From JBFKMV01 sp041629655 (GTDB taxonomy: Bacteria; Acidobacteriota; Polarisedimenticolia; Polarisedimenticolales; Polarisedimenticolaceae), in assembly GCA_041629655.1 (NCBI GenBank), contig JBFKMV010000030.1, positions 1 to 35,063 on the forward strand: a stretch of DNA of 35,063 nucleotides. Direction: 5' to 3'. A program made the translations under genes and the position numbers. Below are positions 7,885-14,707 of the stretch, piece by piece. The notes beneath the pieces were generated by a model, which did not search any database, had not been told where the DNA came from, and saw only the letters and a program-made list of their open reading frames with translations. Each line of letters opens with the position of its first letter. Within the stretch, counting starts at the first letter, position 1.

Positions 7885-10035
7885 ATGATTCGACGATTCG
7901 AGTTGCCCTCGGCCCTGTCGCTCGTCGCCCTGGCGCTGGGAGTCTTCGCGGTGGGTTGTGGCGGCAGCGCAGTCGATGGCGGAGCCAGGATGGATCTCGA
8001 GCCCCCGATCGCCGCGAAGGTGCCGCACGTCGAGGTGCGGCACGGACAACAGGTCAACGACGACTACTACTGGCTTCGCGAGCGCGACGCCCGTCAGGTG
8101 ATCGAGTACCTGCGGGAGGAGAACGCCTACACCGAGGCCGTGATGAAGCCCACCGAGCCGCGCCAGCAGCGGCTCTACGACGAGATGCTGGCGCGGATCA
8201 AGGAGACCGACCTTTCGGTGCCGGTCAAGATCGACGATTACTACTACTACTCCCGCACCGAGGAGGGGCAGCAGTACAAGATCTACTGCCGCAAGCGAGG
8301 CAGCCTCGACGCGGCCGAGGAGGTGCTGCTGGACCAGAACGCGCTGGCCGAGGGGCAGGAGTTCTGCCGGCTGGGCGTGTTCGAGGTCAGCCCGGACCAC
8401 AACCTGCTGGCCTACTCGGTGGACTTCGAGGGCAACGAGCTGTACACGGTCCACTTCAAGGACCTGCGCACCGGCGAGCTGCTGGAGGAGCGCATCCCCG
8501 GCACCTACTACTCGCTGGAATGGGCCAACGACAACCGCACCGTGTTCTACAACACCGTCGACGAAGCGCACCGGCCGTGGCGGCTGTGGCGGCACGCGCT
8601 GGGCAGCGACCCCGCGAACGACGTCCAGGTCTACCAGGAGGACGACGACCGTTACTTCCTGGGGCTGAGCAAGACCCGCAGCAAGCGTTATCTGCTGCTC
8701 GAGCTGGGCAGCAACAACACCAGTGAGGTGCGGTACCTCGAGGCCGACCGGCCGGACGGCAAGTTCAGGACGATCCACCCGCGCCAGCACATGCTGGAGT
8801 ACTACGTCGAGCATCACGGCGACCGGTTCCTGATCCTGACCAACGACGAGGCCAAGAACTTCAAGCTCGTCGAGGCACCGGTCGCCGACCCGGCGAAGCG
8901 CAACTGGAAGGACTGGTTGCCGCACCGGGCCGGCGTCAAGCTCGATTCGGTGGACGCGTTCGAAAAGCAGCTGGTGGTGATCGAGCGGGCCGAGGCGTTG
9001 CGCCGGGTCCGCGTGTTCGACCTCGACGCGGGAGCGGATCACTACGTCGAGTTCCCGGAGCCGGTCTACACGGCCTCGCTGGAGCGCAACCCCGAGTTCA
9101 AGACCCGCACGGTGCGGCTGAACTACACCTCGCTGGTCACGCCGGACTCGGTCTACGACTACGACATGGACACCCGCGATCGCACGTTGCTGAAAGAGGA
9201 GGAGGTCCTCGGCGGCTACGACCGGACGCGCTATCAATCGAAGCGGATCTGGGCCGACGCGCCGGACGGGGTGCGCGTGCCGATCTCGCTGGTGCACAAG
9301 CAGGGGATCGCGCTCGACGGCGGCAACCCGACGATGCTCTACGGCTACGGCTCCTACGGCGCCAGCATCAACCCGGGCTTCTCCTCGGAACGGCTGAGCC
9401 TGCTCGACCGCGGCTTCGTCTACGCGATCGCCCATATCCGCGGCGGCGGCGACATGGGCCGCCAGTGGTACGACGACGGCAAGCTGCTGGCGAAGAAGAA
9501 CACCTTCACCGATTTCATCGCCTGCGCGGAACACCTGATCGCCGAGAAGTACACCCGGCCCGAGCGGCTGGTGATCCGCGGCGGCAGCGCGGGCGGACTG
9601 CTGGTGGGCGCGGTGACCAACATGCGTCCGGACCTGTTCGGGGCGGTGGTGGCCAAGGTGCCGTTCGTCGACGTGATCAACACGATGTTCGACGAGACGA
9701 TCCCGCTGACCGTGATCGAGTGGGAGGAATGGGGCGACCCGAACAAGCCCGAGTACTACGAGTACATGCTCTCGTACTCGCCCTACGACAACGTCCGGCC
9801 GCTCGAGTACCCGGACATGCTGATCACGGCCGGCCTGAACGACCCGCGGGTCCAGTACTGGGAACCGGCCAAGTGGACCGCCAAGCTGCGGCAGCTGAAG
9901 CAGGGCAACGGCCTGATCCTGCTCAAGACCAACATGGGCGCCGGCCATGCCGGCGCCTCGGGCCGCTACGACGCGCTCAAGGAGCTCGCCTTCGAGTACG
10001 CGTTCGTGTTCGACCGGCTGGGAATCGAAAGCTGA
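7885..10035 (+). CDS. ptrB: Oligopeptidase B-like S9A serine peptidase, lipoprotein form
   Basis: 716 aa from the ATG at 7885 (GAGGAG about 10 nt upstream). It has an N-terminal beta-propeller (about residues 40-440) and a C-terminal alpha/beta-hydrolase domain. The catalytic triad is visible: S568 in GGSAGG, D653 in LNDPRVQYWEP and H688 in GAGHAGASGRYD. The last two contexts are characteristic of oligopeptidase B (cleavage after Lys/Arg in short peptides) more than of prolyl oligopeptidase. Unlike the cytosolic Escherichia coli enzyme, it has a signal peptide ending in AVGC (C24), so it is probably a periplasmic or outer-membrane lipoprotein. The next gene starts 16 nt downstream. Substrate preference is inferred from the family only. 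Confidence 0.9.
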   Translation: MIRRFELPSALSLVALALGVFAVGCGGSAVDGGARMDLEPPIAAKVPHVEVRHGQQVNDDYYWLRERDARQVIEYLREENAYTEAVMKPTEPRQQRLYDEMLARIKETDLSVPVKIDDYYYYSRTEEGQQYKIYCRKRGSLDAAEEVLLDQNALAEGQEFCRLGVFEVSPDHNLLAYSVDFEGNELYTVHFKDLRTGELLEERIPGTYYSLEWANDNRTVFYNTVDEAHRPWRLWRHALGSDPANDVQVYQEDDDRYFLGLSKTRSKRYLLLELGSNNTSEVRYLEADRPDGKFRTIHPRQHMLEYYVEHHGDRFLILTNDEAKNFKLVEAPVADPAKRNWKDWLPHRAGVKLDSVDAFEKQLVVIERAEALRRVRVFDLDAGADHYVEFPEPVYTASLERNPEFKTRTVRLNYTSLVTPDSVYDYDMDTRDRTLLKEEEVLGGYDRTRYQSKRIWADAPDGVRVPISLVHKQGIALDGGNPTMLYGYGSYGASINPGFSSERLSLLDRGFVYAIAHIRGGGDMGRQWYDDGKLLAKKNTFTDFIACAEHLIAEKYTRPERLVIRGGSAGGLLVGAVTNMRPDLFGAVVAKVPFVDVINTMFDETIPLTVIEWEEWGDPNKPEYYEYMLSYSPYDNVRPLEYPDMLITAGLNDPRVQYWEPAKWTAKLRQLKQGNGLILLKTNMGAGHAGASGRYDALKELAFEYAFVFDRLGIES

Positions 10036-10051
10036 GCGGAGGACCGGGACG

Positions 10052-10624
10052 ATGGCGTGGATCAAGACGATCGACCCCGCCCAGGCGGCGGGATTGATCA
10101 AGAGCATCTACGACGCGGCGCTCAAGCGCGCCGGCAAGGTGTTCAACGTCGTGCGCATCCAGAGCCGCCACCCGCGGGCGCTGCGGGCCTCGACGCTGCT
10201 GTACACCGAGCTGATGCACGGTCCGGACAACGCGCTGCCGCGCTACCGGCGCGAGATGATCGCGACCGCGGTTTCGCGGGCCAACGACTGCTTCTACTGA
10301 GTCGAGGCGCACGCGGACGACCTCCGGGCCGAGGTCGCGAATCGGAAGGACGGGGCGGAGCTGGTGCAGGCGGTCAAGACCGACTACCGTACGGGGCCGC
10401 TCACCCCGGCGGACCGTGCCATGCTCGACTACGCGATCAAGCTCACCCGGACGCCGGCGAAGATGAGCGAGGGCGACGTCACCGCGCTGCGCGAGGCCGG
10501 CTTCGACGACGACGCGATCCACGAGATCGCCCAGATCACCGCCTTGTTCAACTACTACAACCGCATCGCCGACGGGCTCGGCATCGACGACGAGCCGGAG
10601 TGGGAGGCCGAGGGCCGGCGGTAG
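10052..10624 (+). CDS. AhpD-like peroxidase-related protein, probable selenoprotein (in-frame TGA = Sec83)
   Basis: 190 codons from the ATG at 10052 (GGAGGA 8-9 nt upstream) to TAG at 10622-10624, with one in-frame TGA at 10298-10300. The protein belongs to the carboxymuconolactone decarboxylase/AhpD superfamily. The TGA sits where the second Cys of CxxC is expected: C80-F-Y-U83-V-E-A-H87, matching AhpD C130-x2-C133-x3-H137, so Sec would replace the peroxidatic cysteine. The same frame continues after the TGA with family-like sequence (PLTPADRAMLDYAIKLT, ALREAGFDDDAIHEI). A 7-bp hairpin lies 17 nt downstream of the TGA. Sec-containing AhpD-like proteins are known from selenoproteome surveys. 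An automatic annotation would split this into two pieces (10052-10300 and about 10364-10624). The alternative is a pseudogene with a nonsense mutation. It lies between a peptidase and a thioredoxin-fold gene with gaps of only 16-17 nt. Confidence 0.85.
10318..10337 (+). promoter_or_regulatory. Putative bacterial SECIS element
   Basis: Perfect 7-bp inverted repeat CGACCTC (10318-10324) / GAGGTCG (10331-10337) around the loop CGGGCC. It starts 17 nt after the TGA at 10298-10300, and the apical loop is 24 nt after it. As I recall the bacterial SECIS rules (stem of a few base pairs, small loop with G in its first two positions, loop 16-37 nt after UGA), this fits. It lies inside the coding region, as bacterial SECIS elements do. 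Confidence 0.65.
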
Positions 10625-10641
10625 CTGCGGACGGGAGCAGC

Positions 10642-13023
10642 ATGACGAGGACACGCATCCGCGCCTGGGCCGTCGCCGCCGCGCTGGTCGCGCTGGTCGG
10701 CTGCGGGCCCGAGGCGGCGCCGCGGGCGCAGCAGGCCGGCGAGGCCGGACCGGCAGTCGGCTATCCGCTGGGCGAGCCGCCCCCCGGCGCTCCGCCGTTC
10801 GACGCGGCGCTGATCGCCAGGCTGCAAGCGGCCTGGGCGGGACGCGCCGCCGACTACCGGCCGCGCAGCCGCCAGCTCTACCAGGACGGGCAACCCAAGT
10901 ACATCAACCGGCTGATGCTCGAGACCAGCCCCTACCTACGCCAGCACGCGCACAACCCCGTCAACTGGTTCCCCTGGGGCGACGAGGCGTTCGAGACGGC
11001 GAAGCAGCTCGGCCGGCCGGTGTTCCTCAGCGTCGGCTACTCGACCTGTCACTGGTGCCACGTGATGGAGGAGGAATCGTTCGACGACGAGGAGATCGCG
11101 CGCTACCTCAACGAGCACTACATCGCGATCAAGGTCGACCGCGAGGAGCGCCCCGACGTGGACTCGATCTACATGACGGCCGTGCAGTCGCTGACCGGGC
11201 GCGGCGGCTGGCCGATGTCGGTGTGGCTGACTCCCGACCGCGAGCCGTTCTACGGCGGAACGTACTTCCCCGCGCGTGACGGCGACCGCGGGGCGCGGGT
11301 CGGCTTCCTGACGCTGCTGGAGCGGCTGCGCACGGTCTACGACGAGCAGCCGGCCGAGGTGGCACGGCAAACGGCCCAGATCGTGCGCAACATCCGCCAG
11401 AGCCTCGAGCCGGCCGGCGGCGAGCGGCCCGGCGTCGCGGCGCTCGAACGGGGCGCGGCCTCGTACCGCGGGCGCTTCGACGCGGTCAACGGCGGGCCCA
11501 GAGGACGACCGAAGTTTCCCAGCACGATGCCGGTGCGCTTCCTGCTGCGTTATCAACGTCGCAGCGGCGACGCGTCGTTCCTCGAGATGGCCGCGCTGAC
11601 CCTGGAGAAGATGGCCGCGGGCGGGATCTACGACCACGTCGGCGGCGGCTTCCACCGCTACGCCACCGACGCGCGCTGGTTGGTCCCGCACTTCGAGAAG
11701 ATGCTCTACGACAACGCGTTGCTGACGCTGGCCTACCTCGACGGTTACCAGGCCACCGGCCGCGAGGATTTCGCGCGCGTCGCGCGTGAGATCCTAAACT
11801 ACGTGGCGCGCGACATGACCTCGCCCGAGGGCGCCTTCTACTCCGCGACCGACGCCGACAGCCTGACGCCGGAGGGCCATGCCGAGGAGGGCTGGTTCTT
11901 CACCTGGACGCCGGCCGAGATCGAGGCGGCGCTGGGCAAGCGAGAGGCGCGGATCGTCAATGCCTGGTACGGCGTGACCGCGGCCGGCAACTTCGAGGGC
12001 CGCAACATCCTGCACACCCCGCGGCCCGCCGCCGAGGTCGCGCGGGAGCTCGGGATCAGCGAGGCCGCGCTGCGCACGTCGGTCGAGCGAGCCCGCGAGA
12101 CGCTGTACCGCGTGCGCGGGCGGCGACCGGCCCCGCTGCGCGACGAGAAGATCCTGACCGCCTGGAACGGCCTGATGATCTCGGCTTTCGCCCGCGCGGG
12201 GTTGGTGCTCGGCGACGACGCGCTGACGGCGCGCGCCGCGCGGGCCGCTGACTTCCTGCTCGAGAAGTCCCGCAACAAGGACGGACGGCTCTACCGCAGC
12301 AGCATGGACGGCCGCCCGCGGCACAACGGCTACCTCGACGACCACGCGTTCCTGGCCGAGGGCCTGTTGAACCTCTACGAGGCCACCAGCGAGGAGCGCT
12401 GGCTGCGCGAGGCGATCGCGCTGGATTCCGTGCTGGCCAAGCACTACGAGGACCCGGAGCAGGGCGGCTTCTTCATGACCAGCGACGACCACGAGACGCT
12501 GCTGACCCGCGAGAAGCCGGGCTGGGACGGGGCCGAGCCCAGCGGTAACTCGATCCACACGCTGAACCTGCTGCGGCTCTCCGAGTTCACCGGCGACGAC
12601 GGGTACCGCCGGCGCGCCGCGCGGGCGATGCAGTCGGTGGGCGGCAAGCTCGAACGCACCCCGCAGGCGTTGTCGGAGATGCTGCTGGCCGTGGACTTCA
12701 TGCTCGACCGGCCCAAGCAGGTGATCATCGTCACGCCGCGCTCGCGCGAGCAGGCCGAGCCCCTGCTGGCCCGGCTGCGCGCGACGTACCTGCCGAACGC
12801 GATCGTGCTGGTCGCGGTCGAAGGCCAGCACCTGGAGGCGCAGCAGAAGCTGGTGCCGCTGGTGGCGAACAAGCGCGCGATGAAACGGCGGCCCACGGCC
12901 TACGTCTGCGAGCTGGGCGTGTGCAAGCTGCCGACCTCCGATCCCGAGGTCTTCGAGCAGCAGCTCCGCGTGGTCGAGCCGCTGAAGCAGCCGGAGCCTT
13001 CCGCGAACGCCGAGCAGGGCTGA
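10642..13023 (+). CDS. DUF255/YyaL-type thioredoxin-fold protein with glycosidase-like C-terminal domain, lipoprotein form
   Basis: 793 aa from the ATG at 10642 (GGGAG about 6 nt upstream). A signal peptide ends in LVGC with C17 as the lipid anchor. Residues about 90-260 form the DUF255 thioredoxin-like domain with the redox motif C136-H-W-C139 (STCHWCHVM), followed by NEHYIAIKVDREERPDVD, a hallmark of this family (human SPATA20, Bacillus YyaL). The C-terminal two-thirds resembles an alpha/alpha six-hairpin barrel (for example KFPSTMPVRFLLRYQRR, WFVPHFEKMLYDNALL-like text). The biochemical role of the family is unsettled. Most members are cytosolic, so a lipoprotein version is unusual. It begins 17 nt after the probable selenoprotein, making a redox partnership with it a reasonable guess. 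Confidence 0.88.
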   Translation: MTRTRIRAWAVAAALVALVGCGPEAAPRAQQAGEAGPAVGYPLGEPPPGAPPFDAALIARLQAAWAGRAADYRPRSRQLYQDGQPKYINRLMLETSPYLRQHAHNPVNWFPWGDEAFETAKQLGRPVFLSVGYSTCHWCHVMEEESFDDEEIARYLNEHYIAIKVDREERPDVDSIYMTAVQSLTGRGGWPMSVWLTPDREPFYGGTYFPARDGDRGARVGFLTLLERLRTVYDEQPAEVARQTAQIVRNIRQSLEPAGGERPGVAALERGAASYRGRFDAVNGGPRGRPKFPSTMPVRFLLRYQRRSGDASFLEMAALTLEKMAAGGIYDHVGGGFHRYATDARWLVPHFEKMLYDNALLTLAYLDGYQATGREDFARVAREILNYVARDMTSPEGAFYSATDADSLTPEGHAEEGWFFTWTPAEIEAALGKREARIVNAWYGVTAAGNFEGRNILHTPRPAAEVARELGISEAALRTSVERARETLYRVRGRRPAPLRDEKILTAWNGLMISAFARAGLVLGDDALTARAARAADFLLEKSRNKDGRLYRSSMDGRPRHNGYLDDHAFLAEGLLNLYEATSEERWLREAIALDSVLAKHYEDPEQGGFFMTSDDHETLLTREKPGWDGAEPSGNSIHTLNLLRLSEFTGDDGYRRRAARAMQSVGGKLERTPQALSEMLLAVDFMLDRPKQVIIVTPRSREQAEPLLARLRATYLPNAIVLVAVEGQHLEAQQKLVPLVANKRAMKRRPTAYVCELGVCKLPTSDPEVFEQQLRVVEPLKQPEPSANAEQG

Positions 13024-13051
13024 CCGGCCGCGTCCGGAACCGCGACCGGGG

Positions 13052-13057
13052 TATAAT
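13052..13057 (+). promoter_or_regulatory. -10 element TATAAT before the GNAT gene
   Basis: An exact TATAAT sits 26 nt before the ATG at 13083, in the 59-nt gap after the YyaL-like gene. No convincing -35 hexamer lies at 16-18 nt. Confidence 0.4.
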
Positions 13058-13082
13058 CGAGGCACCGACGACGGAGACCGCG

Positions 13083-13550
13083 ATGCAGGGGATCGCAGCC
13101 TGCCAGATCCGCCCTCTCGCGCCCGCGGACGCGGACGGCGTCAGGGACCTCGCGCGCGCGGTGTTGTGCGAGGAGTACCGCGTCCAGGACGACCTCGGCG
13201 ACGACGACGACCTGCACGACGTGGCGGCCTGCTACGCGCCGCCCGGCGGGTGCTTCCTGCTCGTCGAGGTTCTCGGCGAGATCGTCGCGACGGGGGGAAT
13301 CCGCCGCATCTCCGACACCGACTGCGAGCTGCGACGGCTGTACGTGCGGGCCGACCACCGGCGTCTGGGTTTCGCCACGTCGCTGGTGGCGCGGCTGATC
13401 CCGTTCGTGAAACAGCAGGGCTACCGGCGACTGCTGCTCGAGATTCGTCCGGAGATGGAGTCCGACTCGCACATCTACCCGCGCTACGGGTTCCGACCGG
13501 TGAGCGAGGGGCTGCCGCGGGACGGCACGTTCATGGCGATTCCGCTCTGA
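13083..13550 (+). CDS. GNAT-family N-acetyltransferase
   Basis: 155 aa from the ATG at 13083 (GGAG 7-8 nt upstream). It has a typical GNAT layout: an N-terminal strand/helix (CQIRPLAPADADGVRDLAR), the strand pair IVATGGIRRI and CELRRLYV, the acetyl-CoA pyrophosphate loop RADHRRLGFATSLV (about residues 91-104), and a C-terminal YPRYGFRPV motif. The protein would acetylate a small molecule or protein amine in the cytoplasm; the substrate is unknown. It has its own -10-like element and lies 75 nt before the sulfotransferase gene. It is not closely similar to the two GNATs of the benzoyl-CoA operon. Confidence 0.85.
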   Translation: MQGIAACQIRPLAPADADGVRDLARAVLCEEYRVQDDLGDDDDLHDVAACYAPPGGCFLLVEVLGEIVATGGIRRISDTDCELRRLYVRADHRRLGFATSLVARLIPFVKQQGYRRLLLEIRPEMESDSHIYPRYGFRPVSEGLPRDGTFMAIPL

Positions 13551-13625
13551 GCGCGCCGCCATGGCGAAGGCCCCGGTCTGGCCGTACTTTTCCTGACCCG
13601 GGACCCGAACGGAAAGGCACGGACC

Positions 13626-14615
13626 TTGGAGCTCGATCGGTATCTACGCAGGCTGCGAGCGCTGGTCTACCGCGACGGGCCGGCCGCCCCCGTGTTCTAT
13701 CGCATCCGCGACGAGTTGGGGACGCTGGGCCGGATGGCCTGGGGCCGGCGCCCGCTGCACGACGCCGCGGGGCGCGAGCGCCGGCCGTTCTTCATCATCG
13801 GCTCGGGGCGTTCCGGTAACACGCTGCTGCGCTCGGTGCTCGCCGCGCGGCCCGACGTGGCGATCCCGCCGGAGTCGTACGTGATCGGCGAGGCGATCCG
13901 GCAGTACCTCAACACGAGCTACCTGCCGTGGCCGGTCGTGACGCGCAACGTGTTCGACCTGTTCGAACGGCACGCCCAGTTCTTCACCTGGCAGACCGAT
14001 CTCGGCGCGGCGCGCCGCGAGGTCGAGACGTTGCCGCGGGCCAGGCAGAACCTGTCCAACGCGATCGACGCGATCTACCGCGCCTACATCGACCAGCACA
14101 AGCCCGGGGCCGCGCGCTGGGGCGACAAGACCCCGACCAACACCGCGTTTCTGTCCTGGATCGACAGGCTGTTCCCGCAGGCGCAGTACGTGCACATGCT
14201 GCGCGACGGACGGGACGTGGTCAGCTCGTTCCTCAAGGCGGGAATCTACGAGAACGTCGAGGACGCCTGCGGTCACTGGCAGACCTACGTCGCGCGCGGG
14301 CGCCACTTCGGACGCCGGCTGCCCGGCGACCGCTATCTCGAGGTGCGCTACGAGGAGCTGGTCTCGGCTCCCGAGCTGGTCGTGGTCCGCGTCTGCGAGT
14401 TCCTCGGCCTCGATTTCCGGCACGAGATGCTGGGCGCGCACACCTCCGCGACGCGGCTGGGCGACGTGACGCGGCACGCGCACCACGCCCGCGTGCTGGA
14501 GCCGATCGACGCCGGGAGCGTCGGCAACTGGCGGCGCGACCTCGACAGCGCCACGCGACACTACGTCGAGGATCGGCTGGCCGGATCGCTGCGGGAGCTG
14601 TCGTACCCGGACTGA
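13626..14615 (+). CDS. Sulfotransferase family protein
   Basis: 329 aa, starting at TTG 13626; GGAAAGG lies 8 nt upstream and no better ATG precedes the conserved region. It has the PAPS-binding 5'-phosphosulfate loop FFIIGSGRSGNTLLRS at residues 55-70 and the 3'-phosphate motif VHMLRDGRDVVSSFLKAG near residues 188-205. These define the Sulfotransfer_3-type fold that moves sulfate from PAPS to a hydroxyl or amine acceptor. GDKTP (about residue 160) is also typical. The acceptor (polysaccharide, lipid or peptide) is unknown. There is no signal peptide, so it is probably cytosolic. No PAPS-synthesis gene is in view. It is followed by a strong promoter for the next gene, so it is likely the last gene of its unit. 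Confidence 0.88.
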   Translation: MELDRYLRRLRALVYRDGPAAPVFYRIRDELGTLGRMAWGRRPLHDAAGRERRPFFIIGSGRSGNTLLRSVLAARPDVAIPPESYVIGEAIRQYLNTSYLPWPVVTRNVFDLFERHAQFFTWQTDLGAARREVETLPRARQNLSNAIDAIYRAYIDQHKPGAARWGDKTPTNTAFLSWIDRLFPQAQYVHMLRDGRDVVSSFLKAGIYENVEDACGHWQTYVARGRHFGRRLPGDRYLEVRYEELVSAPELVVVRVCEFLGLDFRHEMLGAHTSATRLGDVTRHAHHARVLEPIDAGSVGNWRRDLDSATRHYVEDRLAGSLRELSYPD

Positions 14616-14636
14616 GCGCGTCGGTGGCGCGCGCGG

Positions 14637-14665
14637 TTGACACCGCGCCGGAATCCCGGTACACA
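14637..14665 (+). promoter_or_regulatory. Sigma70-like promoter of the thrombospondin-repeat gene
   Basis: Consensus -35 TTGACA (14637-14642), a 17-nt spacer, and -10 TACACA (14660-14665). The predicted start is near 14672, about 36 nt before the ATG, with AAGGAG just upstream of that ATG. Confidence 0.6.
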
Positions 14666-14707
14666 AGCAGACACACCCTGGGGGCCCGCTCCGTTCAAGG
14701 AGACGCG

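Noticed and set aside
7378..10107. Minus-strand frame of about 900 codons opposite the oligopeptidase gene
   Set aside because: It is antisense to a gene with an intact catalytic triad and is rich in Val, His, Arg and Asp in a pattern typical of reverse-strand shadows.
10298..10300. In-frame TGA read as a nonsense mutation or assembly error in the AhpD-like gene
   Set aside because: It falls exactly on the catalytic Cys position, the same frame continues with family-like sequence and no decay, and a SECIS-like hairpin follows; a random stop would rarely satisfy all three.
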